From Rahnella aceris (GTDB taxonomy: Bacteria > Pseudomonadota > Gammaproteobacteria > Enterobacterales > Enterobacteriaceae), in assembly GCF_011684115.1 (NCBI RefSeq), contig NZ_JAADJV010000003.1, positions 310,001 to 374,000 of the forward strand: DNA of 64,000 nucleotides. Direction: 5' to 3'. A program made the position numbers and the translations under genes. The notes beneath the pieces are model-generated. The model saw only the letters and a list, made by a program, of their open reading frames with translations, ran no database searches and had not been told where the DNA came from. Positions 38,214-47,235 of the stretch are shown here, in pieces; position 1 is the stretch's first letter; each line of letters begins with the position of its first letter.

Positions 38214-38792
38214 TTATTGCTGGTCTTCTACATAAATACCGGCGGAAATAATCGCGCCGCCGATCCGGCGCTTTCCGTAAAGAAGCGGAACAGGATAGCC
38301 CTGAGCGGCCGTATTTGTAACGCTGCCGAAGGCATAGGAAGCCTGGTTGTCTGCATCCTGCTTACTGGCGAGACCGGCGGTCTGCGGGGATAGCATTTGA
38401 ATGACGCCGCCAGCCATTAGAGCCACACCAGGAGCGATAAGCACACCACCACCATATGCAGATGTTAATGTTCCAACAACGACCAGTACCGCACCGAGTA
38501 TTGTTTGTAGTAGCCCTGCTCGTTTACTGCCGATAATTACAGGTGTAATACGAATTGCATCACCTGTTACCGGATAACCTAAATCATCCTCACCAATGTT
38601 TTTCTTTCCTTTGAATACAGCATAAGTAATGCCTCTTTTTTTGCTGTTATTCATATATCTTTCAAATCCAGGAATGGTGCAACTAAGCGCTCTTCCGGCT
38701 TCTGAAACAGTGCGAATAAGTCGGTAATGAGATTTACCAAAAATTTTACCGAGCGAACCTCCGAGTTCAATTCGAGTCATTAATTCTTGCAT
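38214..38792 (-). CDS. I: Tail assembly protein I
   Basis: A 192-residue protein of the lambda gpI family, needed for tail-tip assembly but absent from the virion in lambda. It has a conserved N-terminus (RIELGGSLGKIFGKSHYRL) and a Gly/Ala hydrophobic segment (about 96-131). The C-terminal ends in NTAAQGYPVPLLYGKRRIGG. It lies between K and J as expected, but a lipoprotein gene separates it from K. Confidence 0.85.
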   Translation of the reverse strand: MQELMTRIELGGSLGKIFGKSHYRLIRTVSEAGRALSCTIPGFERYMNNSKKRGITYAVFKGKKNIGEDDLGYPVTGDAIRITPVIIGSKRAGLLQTILGAVLVVVGTLTSAYGGGVLIAPGVALMAGGVIQMLSPQTAGLASKQDADNQASYAFGSVTNTAAQGYPVPLLYGKRRIGGAIISAGIYVEDQQ

Positions 38793-38802
38793 ATTTACTC
38801 CA

Positions 38803-38827
38803 TAAAAAAATCGCCTTTCGGCGATTT
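38803..38827 (-). terminator. Intrinsic terminator after the inserted lipoprotein gene
   Basis: An 8-bp stem AAATCGCC / GGCGATTT with a four-base loop, followed by T7 on the minus strand, ending shortly before the gene I start. Confidence 0.85.
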
Positions 38828-38844
38828 AATATTAATTATATTGG

Positions 38845-39252
38845 CTATTTTTCGCGCCACATCCTGTACTGCCCCCATATACCTTGTTCCGCTATATATT
38901 CTTGGTCTTGTCCATCCCCAATAATATCTAACGTTTTACGCATACCCATAGACATTACATTGCAATCGTTACTTACTTTTAATTTATGAGGCCCGTTATT
39001 AAGATAAGCTGTAACAAATTGGTTTTGACGCAATAACGCTACCTCTTTGTCGTCAATTGATACTAGGAACTTACAAAGTCCCCCGCTGCCACCACCAATG
39101 AATTGTTTGTTTCTTGTTACAGTAACTTTAGTTTGAGCAACGCCAGTTTTAGGAGTGACTAATTCTGGGTCCAATATTTTTTCTGCAGGTCCATGAGGCC
39201 GAGCACAACCCGCAAGAATTAAAACTGCAAATACCACAAACAACTTCTTCAT
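38845..39252 (-). CDS. Prophage lipoprotein inserted between tail genes K and I
   Basis: A 135-residue lipoprotein. The signal peptide and lipobox (VLILAGC, Cys about 16) are followed by a beta-rich domain (KVTVTRNKQFIGGG, VSIDDKEVALLRQNQFVTAYL, GPHKLKVSNDC). This layout resembles DUF2846/PEGA-like lipoproteins (by eye). It interrupts the conserved K-I order and has its own terminator, so it is a moron probably expressed in the lysogen. Surface change or superinfection exclusion is a reasonable guess. Confidence 0.7.
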   Translation of the reverse strand: MKKLFVVFAVLILAGCARPHGPAEKILDPELVTPKTGVAQTKVTVTRNKQFIGGGSGGLCKFLVSIDDKEVALLRQNQFVTAYLNNGPHKLKVSNDCNVMSMGMRKTLDIIGDGQDQEYIAEQGIWGQYRMWREK

Positions 39253-39312
39253 ATCCCTATCCCATAAGTTAAGTTCGGAGTAATCCTAATTCCTAACTTA
39301 CGCAATTGGAAG

Positions 39313-40044
39313 CTAGAAAACTCTCTTGCTGAATTGATAAAAATCTCTGTGCCTTACAATTTTCATAGTTCGTTCCTGCCAGTATCCGCCGTAAGGAACT
39401 CGATTACTGAGCATGCCGTACATGTGGTGCAGTAGCATGTTGCCTTCGAGCAGGATTCCCGCATGATTCCACTTATTGGACTGAACCTGCATGATCACCA
39501 TATCACCTGGCACTGGTGGCCCGCTGAATTCGCGAAACCCACATTCATACCAGCAGTCCTGATAAAAGTTATCCGGATAGTCATTCTCCCACCACGGATA
39601 ATCAACGCGATAATCGGTCAGCTCAATGCCGTGTGTCTGCCGGTAATAGCTCATGACCAAACCCCAGCAATCGGTGTGCCCGAGCACAAACGGTCGCTCG
39701 AGCAAGGGCAATTCACCGCGCGGCTGAATGGTACGAAAATCCCCCTCCGGCCAGCTCACGATGTGCCAGGGTAATTCGGTTGTATCGCACTGTGCTTTAT
39801 CCAGTTCGCTGGGCTGTGTCGTTGCATCAGGGTGACTGTGAACGATGGAAATAACCGTTCCCCAGTCTTCGGCGTCAGCATAACCCACGGGATCGAGGTG
39901 AAAATCTTCGGTGGGATTGGCTGCCAGATTGGCACAGGGAAAATAACGCTCAACCCGGCTTTTCTGCGCTACCACGCCACAACATTCGTGCGGGTAGCTC
40001 TGCCGGGCATGTTCAAAAATAGCCTGCAGGGTTTTATCACGCAT
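39313..40044 (-). CDS. K: Tail tip protein K (JAMM/Mov34 plus NlpC/P60 domains)
   Basis: A 243-residue lambda gpK homologue. The N-terminal JAMM-type metalloprotease motif is VHSHPDATTQPSELD, with the upstream Glu in HECCG nearby. The C-terminal NlpC/P60 domain has the catalytic Cys in GHTDCWGLVMSYYR and a His in NHAGILL. It probably cleaves murein or processes the tail tip during entry. It starts two bases after the L stop. Confidence 0.9.
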   Translation of the reverse strand: MRDKTLQAIFEHARQSYPHECCGVVAQKSRVERYFPCANLAANPTEDFHLDPVGYADAEDWGTVISIVHSHPDATTQPSELDKAQCDTTELPWHIVSWPEGDFRTIQPRGELPLLERPFVLGHTDCWGLVMSYYRQTHGIELTDYRVDYPWWENDYPDNFYQDCWYECGFREFSGPPVPGDMVIMQVQSNKWNHAGILLEGNMLLHHMYGMLSNRVPYGGYWQERTMKIVRHRDFYQFSKRVF

Positions 40045-40046
40045 AA

Positions 40047-41708
40047 TCAGCTCTTAATCAGAGAAGTGCCCGGGAAGCCGCCGAATGGCAATTCGTTATT
40101 TGGCCCAAAGCGAGGTTTGCAGCCCGTGTTCAGCGTACCGTTGCACACGTCGAGCGAGGGATCGCTAACGGGGTTACCGTGCTTATCGAAATAGTTGGTA
40201 CCGGCGTAATCGCAGCCATCCCCTGAACGGTATTTGCCACGGATGCACCAGGTGCAGAGAGAATGAAGCTGCCGCGTCGGGATCATCAGCCCCTGCAAAT
40301 CCATCGGGCTGCTCAGCGTGAACTCAACGGAGATGTTGGTTTCCATGCTCTTGCTGTCGATGTAGAAAACCTGCAACTTCTCCTGCGTGGCGTCCGCCGT
40401 GGCATTCCCGCCAGCAAAGTTTCGGGCGTCGAGGTATTGCGCCAGCGTATCGTGAATGGTCACCACAGCCTGAAGCATGTCATCGTAAGCCAGACACAAC
40501 GCAGTAATCGACCCGTCAAGATTCGCCACGGTCAGTTTCGGCTGCGCGCCGCTGCCGCTTGTTGAAGCCTCAATGCCTTCAATCTGAACCGGCCACGCTG
40601 AATATTCGTTACCCTGCCACCAGATGGATTTTGCAGGCAGTTTTGATTCGTCGTAAACCGGTGTCCCACCAATATATTCAATTTTGGTGATATAACGGGT
40701 GCCCCACGGCTTAGTTGCTGCAGGTAGCGCAATTGAACCGGCAGACCCGAAAGACAGACTGGCTGTCTCGCCGGTTGAATAAGTTATTTTTATTCCTGAA
40801 GCACCATTGGCAGGAATGGTGGCGGCCGCTGCTGGACGTGTTACCGCGGCTGCACTGGTTGCTATATAGCTTGTTGGCTGAGGCCCCTTTTCTGCCTGCG
40901 GCCCCCAGATATCAATCCCATTAACGCCGTCACCAGTCCAGGAAGGTGACCGCGTTTGAGAGACATCCTGAATAACACCAAATCCGACATTCCCCGTGGT
41001 ACTGGCGGATCCTGATACCAAGGTTGTTGCGCTACAGAAAAACCATCCGTCAGCCAAATGGACGATTTGAATGTTGTCGGCATTTCCTTGAGTAACCCCC
41101 GTATTGAGGTCAAAGTTCGCGTAAGACCCGCTGATTCCATTTACGCCAGCACCCCAGATTATCTGCAAGACACTATATCCATTAGCTTTTGCAAAAATTG
41201 ATGTCGTTAACGTATCCCCTTGAGAAAGCGAACCAGAGACATTTTGCACCAGCTGGTGAGTACCGTTAGATGTTAATGGGGTTAATTTTGTGGCTGAAAT
41301 TCCATTATTTGGTGAAGGCCGGTTCGTGACAATTGTCATGGCCCCTTTTGTCCAGTTGGACACACCTATATTGCCGGAATATTTTAGGATGTTAGTTGCT
41401 GCAGGCTCAGGCTCTGTTCTACCAACAAGTTCAAGCGGCCACTGGTTAGCCGCTGCCTGGTAGATTTTCCCATCCTGACCGATATAACTGGCCGCGCCAG
41501 CGCGCTGGAAGGCCACGCGATTATCCAGCGTGGTTTCTGTCAAATTGATAGGACTCAGTGGATTAGCCGCGGCAATTTCATCTTCGGTGTAAGCCAGATT
41601 GTAATTATGAAATCTGAGGACTTCACCGGTGCCAAAAGCAGTGCCATCCACTTCAAACAGCCGGACAGTATCGCCCGGCTCTAATTTCTGATAATCACTG
41701 TTTATCAT
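40047..41708 (-). CDS. L: Tail tip protein L with a large inserted domain
   Basis: The lambda gpL family usually measures about 230-240 residues. This one has 553. Residues 1 to about 45 (SDYQKLEPGDTVRLFEVDGT) and about 356-553 (SKLPAKSIWWQGNEYSAWP to the C-terminus) are ordinary gpL, including the Cys set LCTWCIRGKY, DGCDYAG, DVCNGTLNTGC that binds a Fe-S cluster in lambda. Between them is a roughly 310-residue insert (GRTEPEPAATNILKYS ... WGPQAEKGPQPTSYI), beta-rich and similar in style to carbohydrate-binding or fibre domains. The frame is uninterrupted. It overlaps M by four bases. Confidence 0.85.
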   Translation of the reverse strand: MINSDYQKLEPGDTVRLFEVDGTAFGTGEVLRFHNYNLAYTEDEIAAANPLSPINLTETTLDNRVAFQRAGAASYIGQDGKIYQAAANQWPLELVGRTEPEPAATNILKYSGNIGVSNWTKGAMTIVTNRPSPNNGISATKLTPLTSNGTHQLVQNVSGSLSQGDTLTTSIFAKANGYSVLQIIWGAGVNGISGSYANFDLNTGVTQGNADNIQIVHLADGWFFCSATTLVSGSASTTGNVGFGVIQDVSQTRSPSWTGDGVNGIDIWGPQAEKGPQPTSYIATSAAAVTRPAAAATIPANGASGIKITYSTGETASLSFGSAGSIALPAATKPWGTRYITKIEYIGGTPVYDESKLPAKSIWWQGNEYSAWPVQIEGIEASTSGSGAQPKLTVANLDGSITALCLAYDDMLQAVVTIHDTLAQYLDARNFAGGNATADATQEKLQVFYIDSKSMETNISVEFTLSSPMDLQGLMIPTRQLHSLCTWCIRGKYRSGDGCDYAGTNYFDKHGNPVSDPSLDVCNGTLNTGCKPRFGPNNELPFGGFPGTSLIKS

Positions 41709-42043
41709 GGTTTAAAGGCCTGTTCGAAGGTGGCAGTGAGGGTGTAATTATCTGCCCCCATTGCTACCGCTTTATATTCATCGCAGCGCCAGAAGCCTAG
41801 CGGATTGAGTGGTGGCTTCCAGAGAAATGATTTAGTCCCTGCCATGCGATCGAGAAAGTCCAGAATGGGCTGAATATATTCTTCTGTGCCGATGAAACTC
41901 AGATTCCATTCTTGCGTGCGCGGGTTAATCCCATCCCCCGTGACCTGTGTATAACCATCGCCAAAACTGGCCTTTCTTACGCGGTGTTTTACATCAGCTT
42001 CGGCGCTCACCCGCGGATACCATGTGAATGTTTCAATAGCCAT
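41705..42043 (-). CDS. M: Minor tail protein M
   Basis: A 112-residue lambda gpM family tail-tip protein (FTWYPRVSAEADVKHRVRKASFGDGYTQ). It sits between tape measure and L and overlaps L by ATGA. It completes the cone at the tail tip. Confidence 0.88.
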   Translation of the reverse strand: MAIETFTWYPRVSAEADVKHRVRKASFGDGYTQVTGDGINPRTQEWNLSFIGTEEYIQPILDFLDRMAGTKSFLWKPPLNPLGFWRCDEYKAVAMGADNYTLTATFEQAFKP

Positions 42044-42046
42044 TTA

Positions 42047-45025
42047 TCACCTGCTTTTAATCGCATTCCAGATATCGCCGCCAGGGCGTAAATCCTTGGA
42101 TTTATTCTGCTGATAGAGCTGGTTAACATAGTTGGCGATCTGTGAACCGAATTGTTCCCAGCCAGATGTGGACTGCGATGAGGAATCGCCGTTGCTGTCG
42201 ATGGTGATATACACCTGAGGTGCAGCAGAGGTGGTCGTGGCCGCAGAACTATCTCCGACCGCGCGCACCCCAAGCGAACCATCAGATCCCCGCGTGAGCG
42301 GCATGATGGCTTCCGGCCCCGCCTCGCCCATCAATCCGGCCCCCTTCGCAAAAGCGAACATGGTCGGCGAACTGACGATGCCGTTGCTGTATGCGCTCAG
42401 GCTCGGAGAGTCATAAACCCCACCTTTTGCATTCAGCGTAAGTCCGCTGTATGCGCCGGTGGAGAAGCCGCTTGATGCAGCGCCAGCACTTGAAGAAACT
42501 GCGCCAGAGGAGCCAAACCAGCTCGAGGCAGAACCAAAGATGCTTTCAAGCGCGCTGGACATAGCGACCCGGGCTGCAATTTTTGCCAGATCGGACAGGA
42601 CCGACGTGGTAAATGCGCTAAAACTGAATTTCCCCGTGGTTGCAAACGACGCCAGAGAATCCGACATGCTGTCGAACAGGCCTGAAGAGAAGCTGGCCAT
42701 CTGATTGTTTGCATCCCGGGCGCTGTCAATCCAGTTGAGCGTACCGCGGCGGAAACCCGCGCTGTAATCCTGCTCAGCGGTGAGTTTGTCCTGGTTGGTT
42801 TGCTCGGTGATCTGCAATTCCCGCTGTTTGGCACTCTCCAGATCTGCCAGTCTGGCCTGATATTCCGTGGAGGATTTATCCGTGAAGTCCTTTTCAAGCG
42901 CGATCCGGCGTTGATTAAACCGGTTAATAATGGCATTTCGCGCATCAGCATCTTCAGATTCGCTGTCAGACTGGCTGTATTTACCGAGATTAATCGCAGC
43001 TTCGCGCTGCATGGCATCCGCTTCTTCCGTCCATTTACGGCTTTCTTCCTGGTATTTCTGCGAAACCTTCCGCAACGCCGCTTCTTTCTCCAACTGGACG
43101 TTTGACTGCATCTGCGCGCGGATTTGCCCCTGCATGTTGACCAGGCTCTGCTGGCTGGCATTCAGGGTTTGGCCTTTCAGACCCGCAATTTTTTGATCAA
43201 ACGCTGCAAGTTGACGTTCCGAGTCGGTCAGCGCATCAGTGGTTTGTGCCTGCTCACGCAGCACAGCATTACGCTGCTGAGCCTGTTCCAGAGCGCGCTG
43301 GCCTTCGCTCTCACCAGTTCCCCCTGTTTTGCGTTTTTTGGTTGCCTTATCGTATTCGTCATTAATCCCCATCAGGATGTTCTGATACTCTGATGAATTG
43401 GACGAATAAATACTGTTGTTGAGTTTTTTGATGGCTGCTGCGCGTTTTTCAGCAGCGCTGGTTCCCTCGGTCAGATAATTCTTCAGGCCAGCTGAATTTT
43501 TTAGCCTTTCATTTTGTGCTTCCGCATAACCGGCTTTACTGGATGCAATGAAACGCCGCGAAACATCATCAAACTGCTGCTGTGCAACCTTGGCCTTGTC
43601 GATAGCACCACCGAGCGCTATGGAGGATTGCTCACCGGTAGTTCCCCACATTATCCCGAGGTTCTTCACCGATTCGGCGGTCTTATCGACTTCAATCCCC
43701 AGTTCTGCAAGACGCTCTTTCTCTGCCTGAATTGCCGTCTCGATCAGAATTTGACTGGCCTGCGCAGCTTCACCGCGTTGGTTTAGCGCCATGACCTGGC
43801 TGATGACGGAACTACTCAGAGCAACGCCTGATGCCGTCAGTTTTTCCATCGCTGACAAAGGGTCACCGCGAAGCGACGTCAGAGAATTAACCAAATCCTG
43901 AGCACTGCCACCGGCCTGCGCATAGGCATTTGCCAGTGTGGCGACGTTCGTTAACATCTGGCCGCTGAATCCGCCTTTAGCTGATGCAGTAATGGCATCG
44001 ACCGCGGCGTCAGTGTTCCCCAGTTCACCATTCAGTTTTTTAAGGTCTGAGGCTGAGACAAGGGAGGAAGTGCTCAGGTTGAGCACGGCAGCATTGAGTT
44101 TTTTGGTTTGCTCTTCAGCTTTTTTGAATTCGGTGTAAAGCAGTGTGCCGCCCGCGGCCAGAACACTCAGCCCGATGCCAACAGGTCCACCAAGCAAGCT
44201 CATCGCACCACTCAAAGCACGGCTGCTGGTGGCGGCAATCCGCTGTGTTATAGAAAGCTGCGTGTTGGCCGCCGCCGCTGCTTCTGTAGCCCCGACAAGC
44301 GCAGCTTTACCTTCTATTTCCGCCAAATCTGCGGCGATTGCAGAAGCTTTTGCCGCTTTCAGTTTTTCCAGCCCGCTGGCTTCCAGCCTGTTCGCTTCGA
44401 TGATCGCACGTTCGTTTTTCAGGTGTTCATCCTGATAACTAACGCTGAGCCCATAGAGTTTGTTTACTTCCGTCTGTTTGGCGTAATACTCATCCAGCGC
44501 AATCGCCTGATCCCGCTGAGCCTGGGCGGCGACAATCGTTTTTTCAGCAATTGCGGCTTTGTTAATGGCAGCCTGCTTTTCAGCCTGCGCCGCCGCGATC
44601 TGAGCCTGAGCAGCTGATGCAAGTTCAGCAGCCGCGTTCTTGGCAGCTTCCTGCTGTGCCTGCCACCCGCTGGTAGAACCATCAAGCTGGCCTTTCAGGG
44701 AATGAACGGCTGGGATCAGTGCATTAATGATCGTGCTGCTGGCAATGTTGCTTCCAGCAGCCACCTCATGAAGTACAAAGTTAAGCTGGCCTGCGCCACG
44801 GGTCGCTCCGGCAAACTGGTCGGAGCCTGCACTTTGGCCGCCAATATTTTTTGCCGCGCTGACGGTCTTTGCAATGGCGTCGGACAGTTCGTTTGCCTGA
44901 GACGTCGCTTGCTCGTTGAATTTTTTGCTGGCCTGCCCCGCTTTCTGATACGCATCCGTAATCTGAGATTTGAAGGTGGCAGAATTGAGATGCAGGGCAA
45001 CTGACAGGCTTGCGACATCACTCAT
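42047..45025 (-). CDS. H: Tape measure protein H
   Basis: A 992-residue tail length ruler and assembly scaffold. Long helical Ala/Gln/Lys/Glu-rich stretches with coiled coils are followed by a hydrophobic helical middle (SRALSGAMSLLGGPVGIGLSVLA). A globular C-terminus contains SALESIFGSASSWFG and the LMGEAGPEAIMPLTRG motif common in lambda-type tape measures. The start is the ATG at 45025, which overlaps the stop of the GT frameshift product. The ten-residue upstream extension is not needed. The length implies a tail somewhat longer than lambda's. Confidence 0.92.
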   Translation of the reverse strand: MSDVASLSVALHLNSATFKSQITDAYQKAGQASKKFNEQATSQANELSDAIAKTVSAAKNIGGQSAGSDQFAGATRGAGQLNFVLHEVAAGSNIASSTIINALIPAVHSLKGQLDGSTSGWQAQQEAAKNAAAELASAAQAQIAAAQAEKQAAINKAAIAEKTIVAAQAQRDQAIALDEYYAKQTEVNKLYGLSVSYQDEHLKNERAIIEANRLEASGLEKLKAAKASAIAADLAEIEGKAALVGATEAAAAANTQLSITQRIAATSSRALSGAMSLLGGPVGIGLSVLAAGGTLLYTEFKKAEEQTKKLNAAVLNLSTSSLVSASDLKKLNGELGNTDAAVDAITASAKGGFSGQMLTNVATLANAYAQAGGSAQDLVNSLTSLRGDPLSAMEKLTASGVALSSSVISQVMALNQRGEAAQASQILIETAIQAEKERLAELGIEVDKTAESVKNLGIMWGTTGEQSSIALGGAIDKAKVAQQQFDDVSRRFIASSKAGYAEAQNERLKNSAGLKNYLTEGTSAAEKRAAAIKKLNNSIYSSNSSEYQNILMGINDEYDKATKKRKTGGTGESEGQRALEQAQQRNAVLREQAQTTDALTDSERQLAAFDQKIAGLKGQTLNASQQSLVNMQGQIRAQMQSNVQLEKEAALRKVSQKYQEESRKWTEEADAMQREAAINLGKYSQSDSESEDADARNAIINRFNQRRIALEKDFTDKSSTEYQARLADLESAKQRELQITEQTNQDKLTAEQDYSAGFRRGTLNWIDSARDANNQMASFSSGLFDSMSDSLASFATTGKFSFSAFTTSVLSDLAKIAARVAMSSALESIFGSASSWFGSSGAVSSSAGAASSGFSTGAYSGLTLNAKGGVYDSPSLSAYSNGIVSSPTMFAFAKGAGLMGEAGPEAIMPLTRGSDGSLGVRAVGDSSAATTTSAAPQVYITIDSNGDSSSQSTSGWEQFGSQIANYVNQLYQQNKSKDLRPGGDIWNAIKSR

Positions 45026-45587
45026 TGTCCAAGGATCCTCATAACGTCGGCACACTGCCGGTCAGCGTGGGTGCTGGTGGAAACAACCGGCGACACCGGC
45101 TCAGTTGAAGCGACGGTGCCTGAAAGAGAGAACCAAGCCTCCCAATGCAAAAGAATATCAGCCGGTAAGTTGGCAATTTTACGTGGGTCAGACTCCCCGA
45201 AGCGCTCAGCCAGTGAGAAAACCAGCGTCAGCCAGGGGGAGTCCCTTAGTTTTTTTTCGCTTCCTCGAGCGTGCCGTAACTGTAGCGCTGCACTTTGGTC
45301 AACGCTTCAATGAGCGACGCATAGGAATGGGACTTCATTAATTCGTCCGGGGCTGGCAGATCTTGAGCCGGTAACCCGTTTTCATCGACCAGGGAATTCA
45401 GAACGAGTGAGGCACCGGCCAGCGCCATGTCCCGGGTATTACCCTCAGCACGAAGTTGCGCGGCTTTGTCTTCGAAATCTGCCAGTTCGTAGGCCGTGAG
45501 TCGGCGAATAAATAGCTCCGTACCCAATAAGACGATGGGATGAGCGACAGTTTCGGGGGACAGCAAGCGGGATTTAAGGTCTTTCAT
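45022..45587 (-). CDS. G: Tail assembly chaperones G and GT (programmed -1 frameshift)
   Basis: Zero-frame translation from 45587 gives G (113 residues), ending at the TAA directly after a run of eight A (stop at 45246). A -1 shift on AAAAAAC (45255-45249) continues as LRDSPWLTLVFSLAERFGES ... DPRKIANLPADIL ... HWEAWFSL to a stop at 45022, giving a GT fusion of about 188 residues. The stop overlaps the tape-measure ATG. This matches lambda G/GT and HK97 gp13-14, which coat the tape measure before tube polymerisation. Confidence 0.9.
45249..45255 (-). promoter_or_regulatory. Programmed -1 ribosomal frameshift slippery site
   Basis: A AAA AAC in the minus strand, a very slippery heptamer in E. 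coli, lies within the last three sense codons of G and immediately before its stop. Confidence 0.88.
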
Positions 45588-45647
45588 TAAAATTCTCCAT
45601 TAAAAAAGCCGCCAATATGGAGGCCTCAAAGGTTTTTAGAATGGTGA

Positions 45648-46103
45648 TTAACTGCCCGGCGCCGTGTAGCCCCAGTCGATGTTGTTCTGTTTGCCGTTGA
45701 CCGTGATCTGAATAACATCACTGGCCGGAGCCGTGATTTCGTTCAGTTGCCAGCCGGACAGTGCCATCACCATTGTCGCAGTACGTCCGTTCGGCAACTG
45801 GATGTAAAACTGCACGGTTTGACGTTGTTCTGCGGCATTGATGAAAGCGGTAAAGCTGGTGTTAGAAGGGTCATCGACAAATCCGAGTGATTTTTCCGGG
45901 CCTTCCGGCAGATCAGAAATAAACTGTTTTTGTTTATCAATCAGGGTCGTACAGTCAACAAAGGAACCCGTGGCACCTGTCGCGCCGAGGGCTTTACAGT
46001 TAATCAGCGGCTGCATATCCGCTACGGCATCGCCGATCCCCCCCCACAGAACAACTGTTCCAGCGGGAAGCATTGCGTATTCCGGAGAGCTTTTATCTGC
46101 CAT
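45648..46103 (-). CDS. V: Major tail tube protein
   Basis: A 151-residue tail tube subunit of the lambda V/HK97 type (SSPEYAMLPAGTVVLWGG; GRTATMVMALSGWQLNEITAP). It lies between the gp10-like protein and G, the normal place for the tube gene. Compared with lambda gpV, the C-terminal Ig-like domain is absent, as in HK97-type tubes. Confidence 0.82.
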   Translation of the reverse strand: MADKSSPEYAMLPAGTVVLWGGIGDAVADMQPLINCKALGATGATGSFVDCTTLIDKQKQFISDLPEGPEKSLGFVDDPSNTSFTAFINAAEQRQTVQFYIQLPNGRTATMVMALSGWQLNEITAPASDVIQITVNGKQNNIDWGYTAPGS

Positions 46104-46116
46104 TTCATTGCCTCAT

Positions 46117-46527
46117 TTAACGATTGTTTTCGATACCCTCACGGAGACGTACCGCAAGAATGCTCAGTATTTTGGAACGGTTAAAGTCAAGCGCAGGACG
46201 CATGAACGGGCTGGCGACCTGTTTTACAGTGCCAAATTCCTGCGCCAGCGCTTTCATGGTGTGTTCTTTGGATGGGCCAACCCGGATAGAAACGACGGTC
46301 AGGAAACGTCTGTCTTTCATCCGATTACGTGAAGTGGTTTTGATATTGTCGCGCATATGCGGACCGGTGCTTTCCGCATCATAACCAGCATGCTGCTGCA
46401 TATCGTCGCTGACAATCTGCATGGCTTCTTTTCCTGCAGAAGCCATCACCTTCACGGCAATTTTTTCCCCCAGAGCTTCAAGTTGCCGTTCAAGTTCTTG
46501 CAGCCCCTGAACCTCCATTCGGATCAT
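46117..46527 (-). CDS. HK97 gp10-like head-tail/tail-completion protein
   Basis: A 136-residue protein (MIRMEVQGLQELERQLEALGEKIAVKVMASAGKEAM; KALAQEFGTVKQVASPFMRPALD). The LExxG-to-FMRPA pattern is that of the HK97 gp10 family. It overlaps the upstream tail terminator by four bases. Confidence 0.85.
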   Translation of the reverse strand: MIRMEVQGLQELERQLEALGEKIAVKVMASAGKEAMQIVSDDMQQHAGYDAESTGPHMRDNIKTTSRNRMKDRRFLTVVSIRVGPSKEHTMKALAQEFGTVKQVASPFMRPALDFNRSKILSILAVRLREGIENNR

Positions 46528-46901
46528 GAAGCGCCCTCCGGGTAATAGAAGATGTAATCACGCGCCCGCCGGTATTTACCCCCGTCAGCTGTGTCATAGC
46601 TTTCTGATAGTCCGGATCGCTCTACGTACTGGACTGGATAAGTACCGATAAAACCCTGCACAATGTTTTGCCATACGCCCCACAACGTTTTATCCATATC
46701 CTCGGTGCGGCTGTATTGAGAAGACACGAAACTGATTTGATACCGCCCTGCCACAAGCTTTGTACGAATCGTTCCTGAAACAATGGGCGGATCGCTGATA
46801 AGCTGAATTGTCACGAATTCGCTTTCTGTTTGCGGTCCAATAAGCGGGTAGGCATTAACCTGCAATAACGCTTCAATTTCGGTTTTCAGGTCAGTAAACA
46901 C
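46524..46901 (-). CDS. Tail terminator/completion protein (DUF3168-like)
   Basis: 125 residues. The GTG start at 46901 is preceded by GGAGG at good spacing, giving VFTDLKTEIEALLQVNAYPL, while the longer frame begins inside the upstream gene. Its size, position and the TVQLISDPP/RYQISFVSSQY pattern are consistent with lambda gpU/HK97 gp11-type proteins that cap the tail tube. It overlaps both neighbours. Confidence 0.72.
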   Translation of the reverse strand: MFTDLKTEIEALLQVNAYPLIGPQTESEFVTIQLISDPPIVSGTIRTKLVAGRYQISFVSSQYSRTEDMDKTLWGVWQNIVQGFIGTYPVQYVERSGLSESYDTADGGKYRRARDYIFYYPEGAS

Positions 46902-47235
46902 GGCTGAAATCCTCCGTACACAACACCTCAATATTCCGACGCTCCCTTGTAGGCAGGGGGGCGGTGACGATAAATACTCGTCCGCTGCCTCGTCCAACAA
47001 TTTCAATAAATCGCGTCGTAGTTGCCCGAATGTCATCCCGGTAACGCATGAAAATTTTCGTGGTGACGGAGGTTCGTTCCGCGCTGCCGCTGATGAATTC
47101 TTTACCTGATACAGAGCGAATATCAGCAGCGACAGACTCTGCGACTGAACGCCAGCCTATTGGCTGACCGTGATCATCACGCTCATCAGTTTTGACTTCT
47201 ATCCGGACGCGATGCCGGAGGCGACCAGGTTCCAT
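46891..47235 (-). CDS. Head closure / head-tail joining protein
   Basis: A 114-residue protein (MEPGRLRHRVRIEVKTDERDDHGQPIGWRSV), with the G+lrhRv.ie...d..G....w pattern of phage head-tail joining proteins (SPP1 gp16/lambda FII-like). The start at 47235 overlaps the upstream stop (TGATG). Confidence 0.85.
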   Translation of the reverse strand: MEPGRLRHRVRIEVKTDERDDHGQPIGWRSVAESVAADIRSVSGKEFISGSAERTSVTTKIFMRYRDDIRATTTRFIEIVGRGSGRVFIVTAPLPTRERRNIEVLCTEDFSRVY

